Shown here in pieces: positions 47,689-59,125 of a stretch of 64,000 bases of DNA (position 1 is the first letter of the stretch; each line of letters starts with the position of its first letter). A model generated the notes under the pieces. It had not been told where the DNA came from. It saw nothing but the letters and a program-made list of their open reading frames with translations, and did not search any database. This stretch comes from Panthera uncia (lineage: Eukaryota > Chordata > Mammalia > Carnivora > Felidae). The stretch lies in contig NW_026057584.1 in the NCBI RefSeq assembly GCF_023721935.1, forward strand, positions 82,166,939-82,230,938, in the 5' to 3' direction. The position numbers were made by a program, and so were the translations under genes.

Positions 47689-47705
47689 CATCTGCCTCTA
47701 TTTTT

Positions 47706-48281
47706 ATCTGCCCCAGAACTTAAAAGACGTGGTTTTATGGGTAAAGATGAGTTCTGGAACATGCAGTGTCCTAGTATCTCCATTGCTATTTCTGGGCATT
47801 AGACTAGGCAGTAGGTCAGGAGGTGGAGAGTGGTGAGCCCCTCTGGGTCCACAGAGTTGTGAAGAGCAGATGCTTGTCTCCTAATCTTTCTCTTTCACCT
47901 TTTAATCATCTTCTTACAACCGTAAGCTTGTTGTTGTTTTTGTTTGCTTGTTTGTTTTGTTTTGCTGTTGTTGACTAACCAGGCATTGGAAGGAGCATTC
48001 AGATAAAAAAGCATTGATACAGTGTGTTATCCTTCCTTGGCATTTTAAAAGAAGATAGGCAGGGAGAGAGAGAAAACAAAAAAACAAACAACAAACAACA
48101 ACAACAAAAACAAAGGCTTAACACAAAGCCATGCATTTATAAGTGTGGTCTTTTAGTCTTCTGTAAGATAGGGGTTTTGTTTGTTTGTTTGTTTCTTTTT
48201 TTTTTTTTTTTTGGTTTGGTTTTTCATCAGCATGACTTTCTAATATGATGCCATATCAAAATGATACCCTGTACTTGCCTT
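47706..48281. other. Unique sequence with complementary TTG/CAA-rich patches
   Basis: No gene. A TTG/TTTG-rich patch (about 47930-47973), a CAA/CAAA-rich patch (about 48077-48114) and a TTTG/T-rich patch (about 48176-48212) occur within 290 bp. The first two are mutually complementary. Confidence 0.6.
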
Positions 48282-48298
48282 AAAAAGACAATAGTCTT

Positions 48299-48507
48299 GG
48301 GGCACCTGGGTGGCTCAGTCGTTTGAGCGTCCGACTTCAGCTCAGGTCATGAGCTTATGGTCGGTGAGTTCGAGCCCCTCATCAGGCTCTGTGCTGACAG
48401 CTCTGGGCCTGGAGCTTGCTTCTGATTCTGTGTCTCCCTCTCTCTGCCCCCCGCCCCTGCTCGTGCTCTCTCTATCAAAAATAAATAAACATTAAAAAAA
48501 TTTTTTT
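48299..48507 (+). mobile_element. Carnivore tRNA-Lys SINE, sense, with imperfect target duplication
   Basis: GGGGCACCTGGGTGGCTCAG head, full core and A-rich tail. Flanking 17-base repeats (48282-48298 AAAAAGACAATAGTCTT and 48508-48524) differ at two positions. Confidence 0.97.
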
Positions 48508-48574
48508 AAAAAGATAATAATCTTAACAACCAGATCCATAGGAAAGCAAACATCCTAGAACAATATCATTAAGC

Positions 48575-48700
48575 TCTGTTTAAAAGTTATGTGATATTGA
48601 ATAAGGCACTTAGTCACTCTGAACCCTAGCTTCCTGATCTTCAGACAAGAATCATTTTAACCCCACAGAGTTATTCTCAGAATCAAATGACATACTAGTT
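48575..48700 (+). repeat. MIR SINE
   Basis: GGCACTTAGTCACTCTGAAC, CCCTAGCTTCCTGATCTTCA, then CAGAGTTATTCTCAGAATCA, in the MIR order (ACTTAACCTCTCTGTGCCTC ... GTTGTTGTGAGGATTAAATG). Confidence 0.75.
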
Positions 48701-49430
48701 TGCACAGATTTACACTGCTAAACAAGGCTTGGTTGTGAGGAATATGGACATCTAGCAATGGAAAGGTTGCTATAGGGATTGAGCCGTGAAAATTAACATT
48801 CTGAGAACAGCAGGACTACTGTACTCAATATTGAGTTTATAACTTATAATTCACAAACTGCCACAACGTGGATTAATTATAGAATTCAGTTGTGTGTTCT
48901 TATTTTGGGGAGCTGAGTTATGGATTTCTACAGAGTCAATATGACTATGGTAATTTCCCAAGACAGTCTTCGCTGGATCGTGTTGTGAATGATGCTTAGA
49001 AAGTAGTAGAAGGATCGACTTTAGGTCTGTTTCAGTCTCCATCTCTCTAGATCTGTGTAGATTTGGGTTACACTAGGGAACTTGAGACTGTCCACATGAA
49101 GATAAAGAAGAGTACAGTAAGATACTGGATGAGCCATCAGTGATGGTGGCTTGGAGCCACTTGGAGCCACAGAGAAGGGGCTCCTATGATTTCCACATTA
49201 ATATCATTGGTATAGACCTCTTGTGAATACATGATAATTAGTCCATATTCTTTTAGTTTCAATGGGATATTTGACAGGACTCTGTCTTGCCCATTATTTT
49301 CCCCTTTGTAGACCCTGAATAGCCAGGATGTGATTCATTCTTCATCCAAGTTATTCCAAATATTTCTCAGTAGAAGCTCTAATTTTATATCTCCTGGACA
49401 TCTTTTTCACCATGAACATCCATTTCACTG
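48701..49430. other. No feature recognised
   Basis: Unique sequence. A direct repeat of CTTGGAGCCA occurs at about 49150-49168. Confidence 0.5.
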
Positions 49431-49570
49431 TGTAATAATCAGGGTTCTCTGTTGCAAGCAACAGAAACAAAGTCTGGCTAAGGGATTTATTGGAAGGGTA
49501 TCAGCAAGAAGGTTATAGAACCAGGATTGGCAAGAGCCAAAGGAGGCAGATATAGGCAGATCTCTACCAT
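49431..49570 (-). repeat. Possible old dispersed repeat, antisense
   Basis: AATCAGGGTTCTCTGTTGCA, GCAACAGAAAC and GGGATTTATTGGAAGGGTAT resemble a widespread old mammalian repeat beginning TCAGGGTTCTCTGT...TTTATTGG. I cannot name the family with confidence, and the strand is provisional. Confidence 0.4.
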
Positions 49571-50449
49571 GAAACTGGGATGTTGAAAGATGCCATTGAT
49601 GGTTTCATTGCCCTTACAACTTCTGTGAGTAATCTCTAACTGGCACCGCTCATATTTGTCAGTCCCTGAAGGTTCAAAGTTCTGCAAGATCTTCTGACTA
49701 GCTATACAGAGGTCATAGGCCATGCTCCAGCAGGCTTAGAGGGGATATCACCCTTAGCTCCCACCTATGATGAGATTTTCCTCAAATAGAAGGATATTCA
49801 TATGTTCACTAAGCATGATCAACATGACAGGTGGTCTTCTCTTTGGAGAATTGGCTGTCTTTAGAGGGTCTTTGTCCCATCTTCTCAGAGCTTTCTATTA
49901 TCCTCAAACCTCACCATCCTTCTCAATACTGACTCCTTTCTCTCTGGGCCTTGACCCTTCTCTAAGAGTCAGGGAATAAGCTTCTTTCCCACAGTCTTGA
50001 TCACTTAGACTCCTTCCCTCTTGGCACTCAAAGCCTGGGCTCCTTTACTTACTGTTGTAAGGTAGAGAATTCCCTCTATCCCCTACCCCTCAAAGATCAC
50101 TCTTCATGAGAGATTCATGATTATTTTCTTTTCCTTAGATGTGTTCATGTCTATCATTCAATTCTTGCCATTACCTCTCACTTCCCTGTTACCACCAAAT
50201 ACCTTGGAAAGAGCCTCACTTTGTATATTTTACTATGTCAAGAAGCAATTTTATGCTACAGATGGAAGGAAAATGTTAGTGCGATGTTACATCTCTTCAC
50301 ATGCTTATAACCCCCTCCTCCTTTTTTCCCTGTAAATGCCCAGATTTATGACAGACATATGGGACAAAATACATATATTATTGTAGTAGTTCTTGGGTTT
50401 TCAATAATTAAAAAATTGTCAGTAAACATGATTTATTTTTAAAGAACAG
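49571..50449. other. No feature recognised
   Basis: Unique sequence with open frames of at most 78 codons. Confidence 0.5.
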
Positions 50450-50645
50450 ATGATTTGGAATGAGATAGATCTACCTTTAAAACTTGGCATCACCACTTCA
50501 AAGCTTTGTGACCTGTAACAAACCCTTAATCTCTAAAATCTCAGTTTCCAAACACCTTGGATTATTGTGAAGATTTAATGAGAAAATTAATTGAAGTACA
50601 AAGCCTAACATATAGTAGGCACTCCATAGGAGTATTGTTGCTATT
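50450..50645 (+). repeat. MIR SINE, nearly full length
   Basis: TTTGGAATGAGATAGATCTA, ACTTGGCATCACCACTTCAA, TGTGACCTGTAACAAACCC, TCTCAGTTTCCAAACACC, ATTGTGAAGATTTAATGAGA and AACATATAGTAGGCACTCC follow MIR from the 5' tRNA-related region to the 3' end. Confidence 0.88.
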
Positions 50646-53289
50646 AGTTCTAAAAGAGAAGTATTTCCAGAGACCTTCATAGATTTCTAAATCCTCATGT
50701 GACCTATGTTTCCACAGACACCTGTGGTACTCTAGAATCTAATTCCCATGAAAATGGATGCTTTTTCTATATATACATGTTATTACATTCTATGTCTCAT
50801 TAGATGGTTGTTTCTCAATATAAAATTAGAGTTATTCTAATTAAAATGGTGGGAAAAAAACCAATAATTCCACGTGGAATTAAGGAGATTTGGCTAGTCA
50901 TATAGGGGTCACTCACTCAGCCCCATAGACTTTGTGTTTCAAATATAATCCTCAGCCAAACTCCAAAGTATTTTACAATTTTATTACATTATTTATATTT
51001 TACAAGGTATTTTGCATTACATTAATTATTTTATATTACCCTCAGTTTATAAAAAAATTGTCAAAATCATATATTTTACATTTTTGAATTCCATGAGGAT
51101 AATCTGCACTGAGTATAGAACACACATATGACGACTTCAAACATTCTAACCTGTAACTACACCAATCTGTCATTTTAGTCTTCATTTAAATTCTGGATTC
51201 AGAATTTCATTGTTTACACTTGAATACATATGGATAGTTCTAAATCAAGCTGAATATTTCAAAATATCATGGCAAGGAGTAAGCTATTCTGATGAGATTT
51301 CTCCTTTACCAGCAAGGTGACTGAATGCTAGGATTTTGGCTTTCTCAGTAATTCTGAGATGAGAAAATTAAAGCCCCATGGAATCAAGGAAAATACATTC
51401 TGAGGCCCTTCTTAGATCTTGGTTGAGACTTTTGCCCACCAAACTTGACTTTTTCGTTAGTGTTATCTATGTCACTTTATAATCCCATGAATTGCCAACT
51501 TACTGGCACAACTTGCTCTTGTTGGCAAAATTCCTATTTCCTGAACACTTTTAGGAATGAAAAACTGAATTGAGGACAAGTGGAGTGATGACAAAGAAAG
51601 AACCTAAGAGTGCACCAGAGCACACAACAGTAGTTTCACTTGTGTTTATCCATCAATTAACCAATCACTCCAATATGATTTATTGATTACTTCCTCTGGG
51701 TCACCAGGGCTTGTTCCAGTAACGCAGGAGTCTACAAAGGCTTTGTTCATACACCTCTTTCAATAAAAATATTTTTTGTCTTTGCCTCTAATATATGCTA
51801 TTTATTTATAAAGTATACAATGATACCACTCTGCTAATATATTATGTACACTGTTCAATGCTTGCAAGAATATAAAATAAAAAGGAAGAGATAAAAATAG
51901 ATACAAATAGCAGTCTTAGTATTTCCTTCCACATCTGCTCCAGTGGACCAGTTGGCACACCTCTGGTGGTATTTGAATTTTATTTTGAAGACCATTGGTC
52001 TAAAGGTATTGGATGGCTCTCAACAGGTTAAAGTAAACAGTTTTGTACAACGGCCAGCTTTTCCAAGGGAGGCTATGATCTTCATTTCTAAAGAGTGTAG
52101 GCCATATCTAGACAAGCTGAAGTTAAGCCAGTTTTCCATTCTCAGGCTCTCACTAGGTGTTAACACCCTGGCTCCATAGAATGCTAAGTGTGAAAGATAA
52201 TGGAGAGGGAGAAAGTTTGGGGTAAATGTGGATGTGCTAATAGTTTTAAAGGGAGTGTAACAACTGGAACTCAATTCCAAGCAAATGAATGGCCATTCTG
52301 GTTCAACTGCAGGACAGGTAGGAATTAGACAACCGGAGTACATGAAGTCAGAGTCCATCATAAATGTTAAAGTCTCCAGGGTGATATAGAGCAAAGAGGG
52401 TAGGAAGTACAAGGAGGACGGTGAGAAAAAGCTATGGTGGAAAACAAATCTCAGATGCACATCTAGAGAGGAAAAGAGGGGTCCCCTTAATTCAAGGGGT
52501 AAAGTATCAGGCATCTAGGTGACAACAAGAAGTTCCAGGTTCCCAGTAGTGCTGATCATAAGAAGACACAGACTGCCAGATTCCTCTAAGCTCTACTGCT
52601 CCCAACTCACCACCTGAGTGTTTTATTAAGATGCCGTTGCTGCCTTTGCCTCCAGCTAGCTGATCTATGAGGCCCCTGACAGTTCCTTATATCCTTCTTG
52701 GAACAATATTTATAGATTTGGCTGGGGAGCTATATTGAGAAAAGCTGAACAAAAGGCAAGAACTGACATGGAGCTCTGGGGACTGACCAGCATCTTCCTC
52801 ACAAGGAGAAAAAAAGGAAAAATGTAGTGCTTTCATTTTGTCTGCCTTATTATTTTTATGCCTTTCTTTCTAGTTTCTGATATACATCTGGACCTCTATT
52901 TTCTGATTCATGTGGTCATTCCATTTTAATAAACCCAGTGGTTACTGGAGATTCTGCTTTACCCCTTCATCTCCCCCCAAATAATTCCTGTGTCCATTTG
53001 GCCAAATCCTGAAGCCTGAAGTAATCCAAAATGATGATAATCCTCTATTGCATTTTGAACTGCCAGATCTTCATACCAACTGGTAGAATCACATTTAAAT
53101 TAAATGATTGAAATATATCATACAACCACCCCATTTGTCTTTCTTTCCACTAGGGAAACAGGATAACTATAGCTACATATTAGGCATAGAAAGTTAGTTT
53201 TACCTGGAAAAACAGGGCCAAAATTAGACATGACACCTATTTGTGTATCAAATACCATGGTATGAGTGGCAAGAAGTCACAATTAAAAG
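50646..53289. other. 2.6-kb block with no recognised mobile element
   Basis: It contains the longest open frame in the window: 164 codons on the minus strand at 52020-52514. Its predicted protein shows no motif, transmembrane pattern or family that I recognise. A frame of this length can occur by chance in 128 kb of six-frame reading, and no exon signal surrounds it. Left as unsupported. Confidence 0.45.
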
Positions 53290-53450
53290 AATAGAGGAAA
53301 GTCAGGAGACCTGAGTTCCAGTCTTACTCTTCATTAAGCCATAAAATGTTTAGTCTATTTATAACTCACTTCTGATCTGTAAAATTAGACAAACAGACTA
53401 GAGCATCAGAGATTCCTTCAGGAATTAATATTATATGATTCTATATCATA
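53290..53450 (+). repeat. Possible diverged MIR-type SINE
   Basis: CAGGAGACCTGAGTTCCAGT, then ACTCTTCATTAAGCC and TCTGATCTGTAAAATTAG, have MIR-like order. Heavily diverged. Confidence 0.45.
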
Positions 53451-55084
53451 ATGGTGTGGCTTAAATAATTTTGATATAAAATATTGTCATTCCTAGTTTG
53501 GGGGGGGTGTTAAATGAACTGTGCCCCAGCTACAGATTAGTACAAAACAGAAATATAATAAAAGCCAACTGCAATCATCCCCTACAACCCCACCTCTGGA
53601 ATAATAGCAACTTTCTTTTCCTTGCATTGAGTCTGCTGAACCACCAATTCTATGGGAAGGCTAATTAGAAGGAGATATGTTTGTAAGAGAGTGCTGGGAA
53701 CCATCCAGGATATGTTTATTCCAAAGGGAAACAGAAACTCATGCAAATTAACAAGACTGTTGACTTTGAAAATAGCATATTATTAATTCAGAGAATATGT
53801 ACTTAGCTCATAATAACTTAATAGTTTCAGAAAAGGGAAGGATGGGGCTTGCTAAAATATGTCATTATTTCTGAAGGTATGTTTTCAGAAATGCTCGCAG
53901 GAAGAACGAGTTGAAACGAGTCTACCTGTTTGTTTCAGCCCAGAAGGCTATTTGGATAAATTCTGAACTCAACAGGTTCTTACATGTCACCTGAAAAATA
54001 TTTGTTGTTTGGGTGTATTTGAAATAACTTTCAAAAGACCACAGTGTGAACATTTAAAATTTTTTCTTTCTAGCTGAAGTCAGTTGCAGAAACTCTTTTA
54101 CTCCTTTATCCTGTCCTTTAGTTTTAGACCACAATTCAAATGGTTCTTGGCTCAATTAAAAAAAACATTAATTTTTTTAATTTATTCTCAAACATAAGAG
54201 CCCAGGTTGGCGGGGGGGGGGAGGAAATACTCCCTTGTTTAGAAAAGTAGATGCTATTGTTTCTAAATGATCTCTTTTCACTGAGAGAACAGAATGTAAA
54301 GAATGACTGTTTCTCTTTCCACTAGTAAATTATATGGAAATAAAACCCTGAATTCAGCATTTTTCAAATATGATTTTCAAAGAATGACATATAACATTTT
54401 AAGGGCAGCAAAAAGTTTAACCTTTAGAACAAATAAAACAACATGAGCAATAAGTATGTAATTTCAGAAGGGAACACATTGCTTTCTGGCTGCTCTGCTA
54501 ACAATTGGCTACTGTACATTGTGCAATTCTTCCAGTAATAAGATTTCTATATATGCTGGGTCTATTATACTTAAAGGCTATAATCTGGGAATGCAAGATA
54601 TTTTTCTGGTAATTTTTCACTATCATCTACCTTTTTGGGGGGACTAAGTAAAAAATATATTAAAAATATGCATGTTGATATTTTACAATAATCAAGTAGC
54701 CTATAAAAATTCATTAGCATATTTGGAATGATTCAAGTGAAAATGGGCAACTTCTGAGAAAAGGCAAACAGAGGAGACAATTTCTTAAGTTATTAACCTG
54801 AAAGGAGGACTTTGAAAGTGTCAGAGGAAGGAGATTGTGAAATCCATATGTTTACATAATTTTGGTGATTCTAAGCAGACTCCTTAGAGAATGTAGGTAG
54901 AGTCCACATTTGGTGGCTTCTCTTTCACAATTTGAGCACACAGAAGCAAGAATACCATTTGTTGACTTTTTAGATTTATAGCAAAAAAAAAAAAAAAAAA
55001 ACCCTGATTTGATCTACAGTGGAAACAAATCCAAGGTATTACAATGTTCTTTATGGATTACAAATTAACATGTAAAATACTACA
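53451..55084. other. No feature recognised
   Basis: AT-rich unique sequence with a G8 run (about 53502), a G11 run (about 54212-54221) and an A19 run (about 54983-55001). Confidence 0.5.
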
Positions 55085-55300
55085 TAGCAGTTATAATAGG
55101 CTAAAGACTGTTTATGTTCTTTATATACATTAACATATTTAATACATCAGTAAGATAGGTATTATCATACTTTGCAATGTAGAGACTAGACCCACCAGTG
55201 GGAAGACCTGCCCAAGTATGCACAGCTTGAGGGGTACCCTGGGATCTGAGCTCAGGCAGTTTGGCTGAGGCAGAGTCTCAGCCCTTAATACAGCCCGCCT
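55085..55300 (-). repeat. MIR SINE, antisense
   Basis: TATATACATTAACATATTTA, AGATAGGTATTATCATAC, AGACCTGCCCAAGTATGCAC and AGCTTGAGG...TGGGATCTGAGCTCAGGC follow the reverse complement of MIR. Confidence 0.75.
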
Positions 55301-55334
55301 TCCCGTCTTCAGTCATAGAACCTAAAAGCATGCT

Positions 55335-55435
55335 AAAAGTCAAGTAGTTCAGCCCTCTAACTGAAGCTCAGAGAGATGAAAATATGTTTGTATACCACAG
55401 TAAGTTGGTCACAAAGCCAGAAACAAAATACTGAT
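55335..55435 (-). repeat. Second MIR-like fragment, antisense
   Basis: AGTAGTTCAGCCCTCTAACT, GAAGCTCAGAGAGATGAAAA and AAGTTGGTCACAAAGCCAGA resemble the common MIR/MIR3 3' region. Diverged. Confidence 0.5.
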
Positions 55436-56467
55436 TTCATTAGCCCCACTTGAGAACTCTCAACTCCATTTTTTTTTCCCTTGGAAAAGCAAAGTACTTA
55501 ATAATGCCTTTAAACATTTATAATTAGATCATTCTGTCTTTTCTTTGGTCTAAACACGGTTAGTCAGTTGAAGAAAAACTAACTAGAATTGTCATTGCCC
55601 ACTTAGCGGGAGATGAGGTATACACCATTAGCCAAATGACCCAGAAGCAGCTGGAGTCTCAGACAAGGAAAGATCTTACAATACATTTCAAACAAAGCAC
55701 TCTTTTCCTCAAAATTCATTTTCCCTCCAGGCCACATTTCCTACAAGAAGTATACCTTCAATTATTTGCTTTGGATTAAAGCACACAACTTTGTTTTCTC
55801 CTTTCTCCCTCTGTCTCTGTGTTTCTTTGGGAAAATGGAAAACTAGATTATTGAGCTCCTGGAATGCTTCTTCCTCTTCCCCTTATGGTGATGTCTTAAC
55901 CTTTTTTCCTTCGTTCATAACATTTCTATCAGGTGGTGGCAAGGAAAAGGAAAGAAAACTTCTGTCATTTCCATGAAGGCCTTGAAGCAACAAAACGTTG
56001 AAACTATTGGCTGGATTCAAAGTGCTTCTACAGCATTCTTCACATTTCTGGATTCTTCCCTGTGGTAGGAGAGAAAGCTGATGTTCACATGCAGAGTTCA
56101 CTGTCACAATCACAAGAATTTTATGAAAAACTAAAGCTTCGTGAATAATTTGCAGTCACAACTATTAGAAGTTGTTCCTTATAGACTGCATAATAGACGG
56201 AGTAAGAATTGTCATGTGCACCCTATTTCTGTAGATGTAACCTCACCCTTTTTCTCCCACTCAAATGAACATACTATAAGTCATGTTACTTACTATAGGA
56301 ATCACCTTGATGTGTTTTGCCTTGTTTTTTTTTTTTAAAGTAAATATCAGATATATTTTAGTACTTTTCTTAACATTCCATTTAAATGCATCTCACAACC
56401 CACTGGTGCCCCAAAACTACAATATCATTAGATGACCAAAGAATTCATAAAGCAGAGTCAAGCATAC
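55436..56467. other. No feature recognised
   Basis: Unique sequence with frames of at most 76 codons. Confidence 0.5.
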
Positions 56468-56590
56468 ACTCATTCATTTATTCAACAATATGTATGGAGC
56501 CCCTGTTATGTGTTAGGCTCTGTGCTGGGGACTGTGAGATACTAAGATGAGTAAGAAAAGGTCCTGGATCTCAAAGCTCACATTCTAGCG
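56468..56590 (-). mobile_element. L2 LINE 3' end, antisense
   Basis: ACTCATTCATTTATTCAACA, GAGCCCCTGTTATGTGTTAG, CTCTGTGCTGGGGACTGTGA and AGCTCACATTCTAGCGAG match the reverse complement of the L2 3' terminus. Its first 10 bp begin in the 3' end repeat (TTCATTTATTCAAC). Confidence 0.85.
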
Positions 56591-57033
56591 AGAGAGACAG
56601 AGAAATCCACAGAGTAACAGTGGTGGATTTAGGGTGAGGCTTATAGGGTCGCTCAGGATATTTGCCTTATCTGGAGTCCAGGGAATGCCTACAAAGTCTT
56701 CTTGACTTTTTGGAGGAGGAAATGGCTGGGAGCCTTTGGGATAGGTGGTAAGTGGCCAGGTGTAGTTGACCATGTAGATTTGCCTGTAAGACTTACACGC
56801 ACTCTTTCCCGTGGATGCTCTAAGACTTAAAAGGAATTATCTTCATCAGAATAAATCTTCCTGGAGTAAGGTCATGCCCCCCTCATGGAGACATTGGTAT
56901 GCAAAGACTTGTTAATAGGGAAGGGGAGCAATTGAAAGCCCAGCTCTCTTGCCTCTAGACAGATAAGTATTGAAGGTCCATCCTAGTTGCTGAGTTCCCC
57001 TAGGATCATCTGAGCATTTTGTTGTACATTTCT
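56591..57033. other. No feature recognised
   Basis: Unique sequence. Confidence 0.5.
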
Positions 57034-57272
57034 TTCTTAATCTTTTGTTTGTTTTTATTATTGAGAGAGAGAGAGAGAGAGTGAGAGAGAGAAAGTGAAA
57101 GAGAGAGAGCTTGAGCAGGGTGGAGCAGAAAGAGAGTGGGATAGGGGATCTGAAGTGGGTTCTGCACTGACAGCAGCGAGCCCAACGTGGGGCTCAAGTT
57201 CATGAACCCTGAGATCATGACCTGAGCTGAAGTCAAAGCTGGAGGTTCAACTGACTGAGCCACCAACACCCT
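57034..57272 (-). mobile_element. Carnivore tRNA-Lys SINE, antisense
   Basis: T-rich tail, GA-rich block with expanded (GA)n, AGTGGGTTCTGCACTGACAG core, and the end CTGACTGAGCCACCAACACC, where the terminal GGGTGG head is degraded. A weak TGTTGTAC / TGTTGTGC match may be the decayed duplication. Confidence 0.95.
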
Positions 57273-57746
57273 GTTGTGCTTTTTTTATTCCTTTCTGCCC
57301 AATCCTACTGTCTCCACCTCCCTACAGGGACACTTCCCAGTAAATGTTTTTTCTCACAACTTTTTATCTCAGAATCTATTTTCAGGCAACATTACTGAAG
57401 ATAAAGACTGTAGAAGCAAACAGAAGAAAGATCTTTCTGGCAAAAGGAACAGATTAAACAAGAGAAGGGTAATTTTGTTAAATTACCATTTGTTAAGTAG
57501 AGACAGGGGTGTCAGATGGTGAGCTACTGTTCAACAAGAGACCACAAAGGAATTGAAATAGAGAAGATTGTTACCCATAGGTGCAACAGGAAGTACAGAG
57601 CCACTCAGGGTGCTCAAGGCAGGGTGCAGGCAGAGAGAGAAGCAGGCCTTAGAGCACGTGCCTTTGTTAGGGTCCATGGATAGAGTGGTTTCAGGCTCCT
57701 ATGCTAAGGCCAGATTGGTCAATATAAGCCAAAACAAGTGGGGTTT
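57273..57746. other. No feature recognised
   Basis: Unique sequence with frames of 76-82 codons; the second runs into the next SINE. Confidence 0.5.
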
Positions 57747-57761
57747 CAGTCAGTTCTTCTT

Positions 57762-57981
57762 CTTCTTCTTCTTTTTTTTTTTTTTTTTTAATTTTTGAGA
57801 GAGACAGACAGAATGTGAGTGGGTTAGGGGCAGAGAGAGAGAGAGAGATGCAGAATCCAAAACAGGCTCCAGGCTCTGAGCTGTCAGCACAGAGCCCGAC
57901 AAGGGGCTCAAACACACGAACCGCAAGATCATGACTTGAGCCGAAGTCAGTTGCTCAACCGACTGAGCCACCCAGGTGCCC
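57762..57981 (-). mobile_element. Carnivore tRNA-Lys SINE, antisense, with 15-bp target duplication
   Basis: (TTC)n and T-run tail, GAGACAGACAGAATGTGAGT, the CCAGGCTCTGAGCTGTCAGC core and the terminal GCCACCCAGGTGCCCC. Flanked by exact 15-base repeats at 57747-57761 and 57982-57996 (CAGTCAGTTCTTCTT). Confidence 0.97.
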
Positions 57982-57996
57982 CAGTCAGTTCTTCTT

Positions 57997-58236
57997 TTTA
58001 ATGTTTTTAATGTTTATTTGTTTTTGAGAGAGAGTAAGAGAGAGTGAGAGAGAGAGAGAAGGAGGGAGTGTGTCAGCAGGGGAGGGGCAGAGAAAGAGGG
58101 AGACACAGAATCCAAAGCAGGCTCCTTGCTCCAAGCTGTCAGCACAGAGTCCCATACGGGGCTCAAACCCACAAACCATGAGATCATGACCTGAGCCAAA
58201 GTCAGATGCATAACTAACTGAGCCACTCAGGCACTC
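57997..58236 (-). mobile_element. Second carnivore tRNA-Lys SINE, antisense, directly adjoining
   Basis: Starts (TTTAATG..) directly after the duplication of the previous SINE, with a GA-rich block, CCAAGCTGTCAGCACAGAGT core and an AGCCACTCAGGCACTCTG end. The head differs from the neighbour, so this is a separate insertion rather than a local tandem copy. Confidence 0.96.
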
Positions 58237-58544
58237 TGACAGGCATCTTATCTAAGAGGTATACAAGGGGAAGATCCTGGGAGGTGGAGGAGGTTTTGTA
58301 TCACAAGGGAAGTCCTATCAGGAACACAACATCTACTTGTAATTCTGTAGGCTGATATCTCGGGCACTTGTGTGAGGGTCTGTGAGCTTTAACACCCACT
58401 TCCTCACTAGCTACTTGACCAAAAGAATGGATGCCAAAGCAACAATATCAAAGAGTAGCTTAGCTAAGCACTTAACACAGAGACAAGAAACAATATGTGC
58501 GTTTCATATTGTAAGCGCCTCATACCTGTTGTACAACTTAAACA
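58237..58544. other. No feature recognised
   Basis: Unique sequence between the second SINE and the antisense L2. Confidence 0.45.
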
Positions 58545-59125
58545 GAAGATGAAACTGGAAGGTGAGGTGGACATCAGGACTTCAGGAAGCTTATAATCAA
58601 ATTTTAGGGAATTTGGCAGCATCATATAGGAGCTGGTGAGCCACTGAGGGTTTTAAAACAGAGGAGTAAGTTGGTAGAGGTTTCTGTTTTTAATGGAGCG
58701 TGCTGTTGACTGTGCAAAGAAGTCATTTCAGGGGCAAAATGTCAGAGGTAAGAAAATCCATTAGAGACTGTTATAGTAGTCTAGGAAAAAAAGAATGAGA
58801 ATCTCAACTAGCTAGTGGTAGACTCCAGGCAGACAGAAGGGTCAAGATGACCTTGTGATTTCTAAAATAACTAAATGGATGGTGGTATCATTTACTGAGT
58901 TAGAGAATACTAGAAAAGTTGAAGTAGTAAGGTGGAAGTCATGAGTTCACTGTTATGCTGTGGTTTTGAGGTGCTTATGAAGACATCCAGGTTGCCATGT
59001 CCTGTGATAGATACTTCAGTGAGGTTTCTGGTGGAGATAAAAATGGGAATATCCCCACCACATGGCTGAGAGCTGAGGTCCACGTGTAGGGGGGTAGGAC
59101 TGGAGGAGCATACAGAGATGAAGGA
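58545..59125 (-). mobile_element. L2 LINE ORF2 fragment, antisense
   Basis: GGGTTTTAAAACAGAGGAGT, TCTGTTTTTAATGGAGCGTG, TAGTAGTCTAGGAAAAAAAG, CATTTACTGAGTTAGAGA and TTATGAAGACATCCAGGTTG match the reverse complement of L2 ORF2 phrases (for example ATGTCACTCCTCTGCTCAAA and ACATCCACTTGGATGTC). The minus-strand frames at 58910-59273 are this fossil read at different phases. Confidence 0.7.

Noticed and set aside
52020..52514. Longest open frame (164 codons, minus strand) as a possible gene
   Set aside because: No recognisable domain or motif, no exon or promoter signals, and a frame of this length is plausible by chance in six-frame reading of 64 kb.
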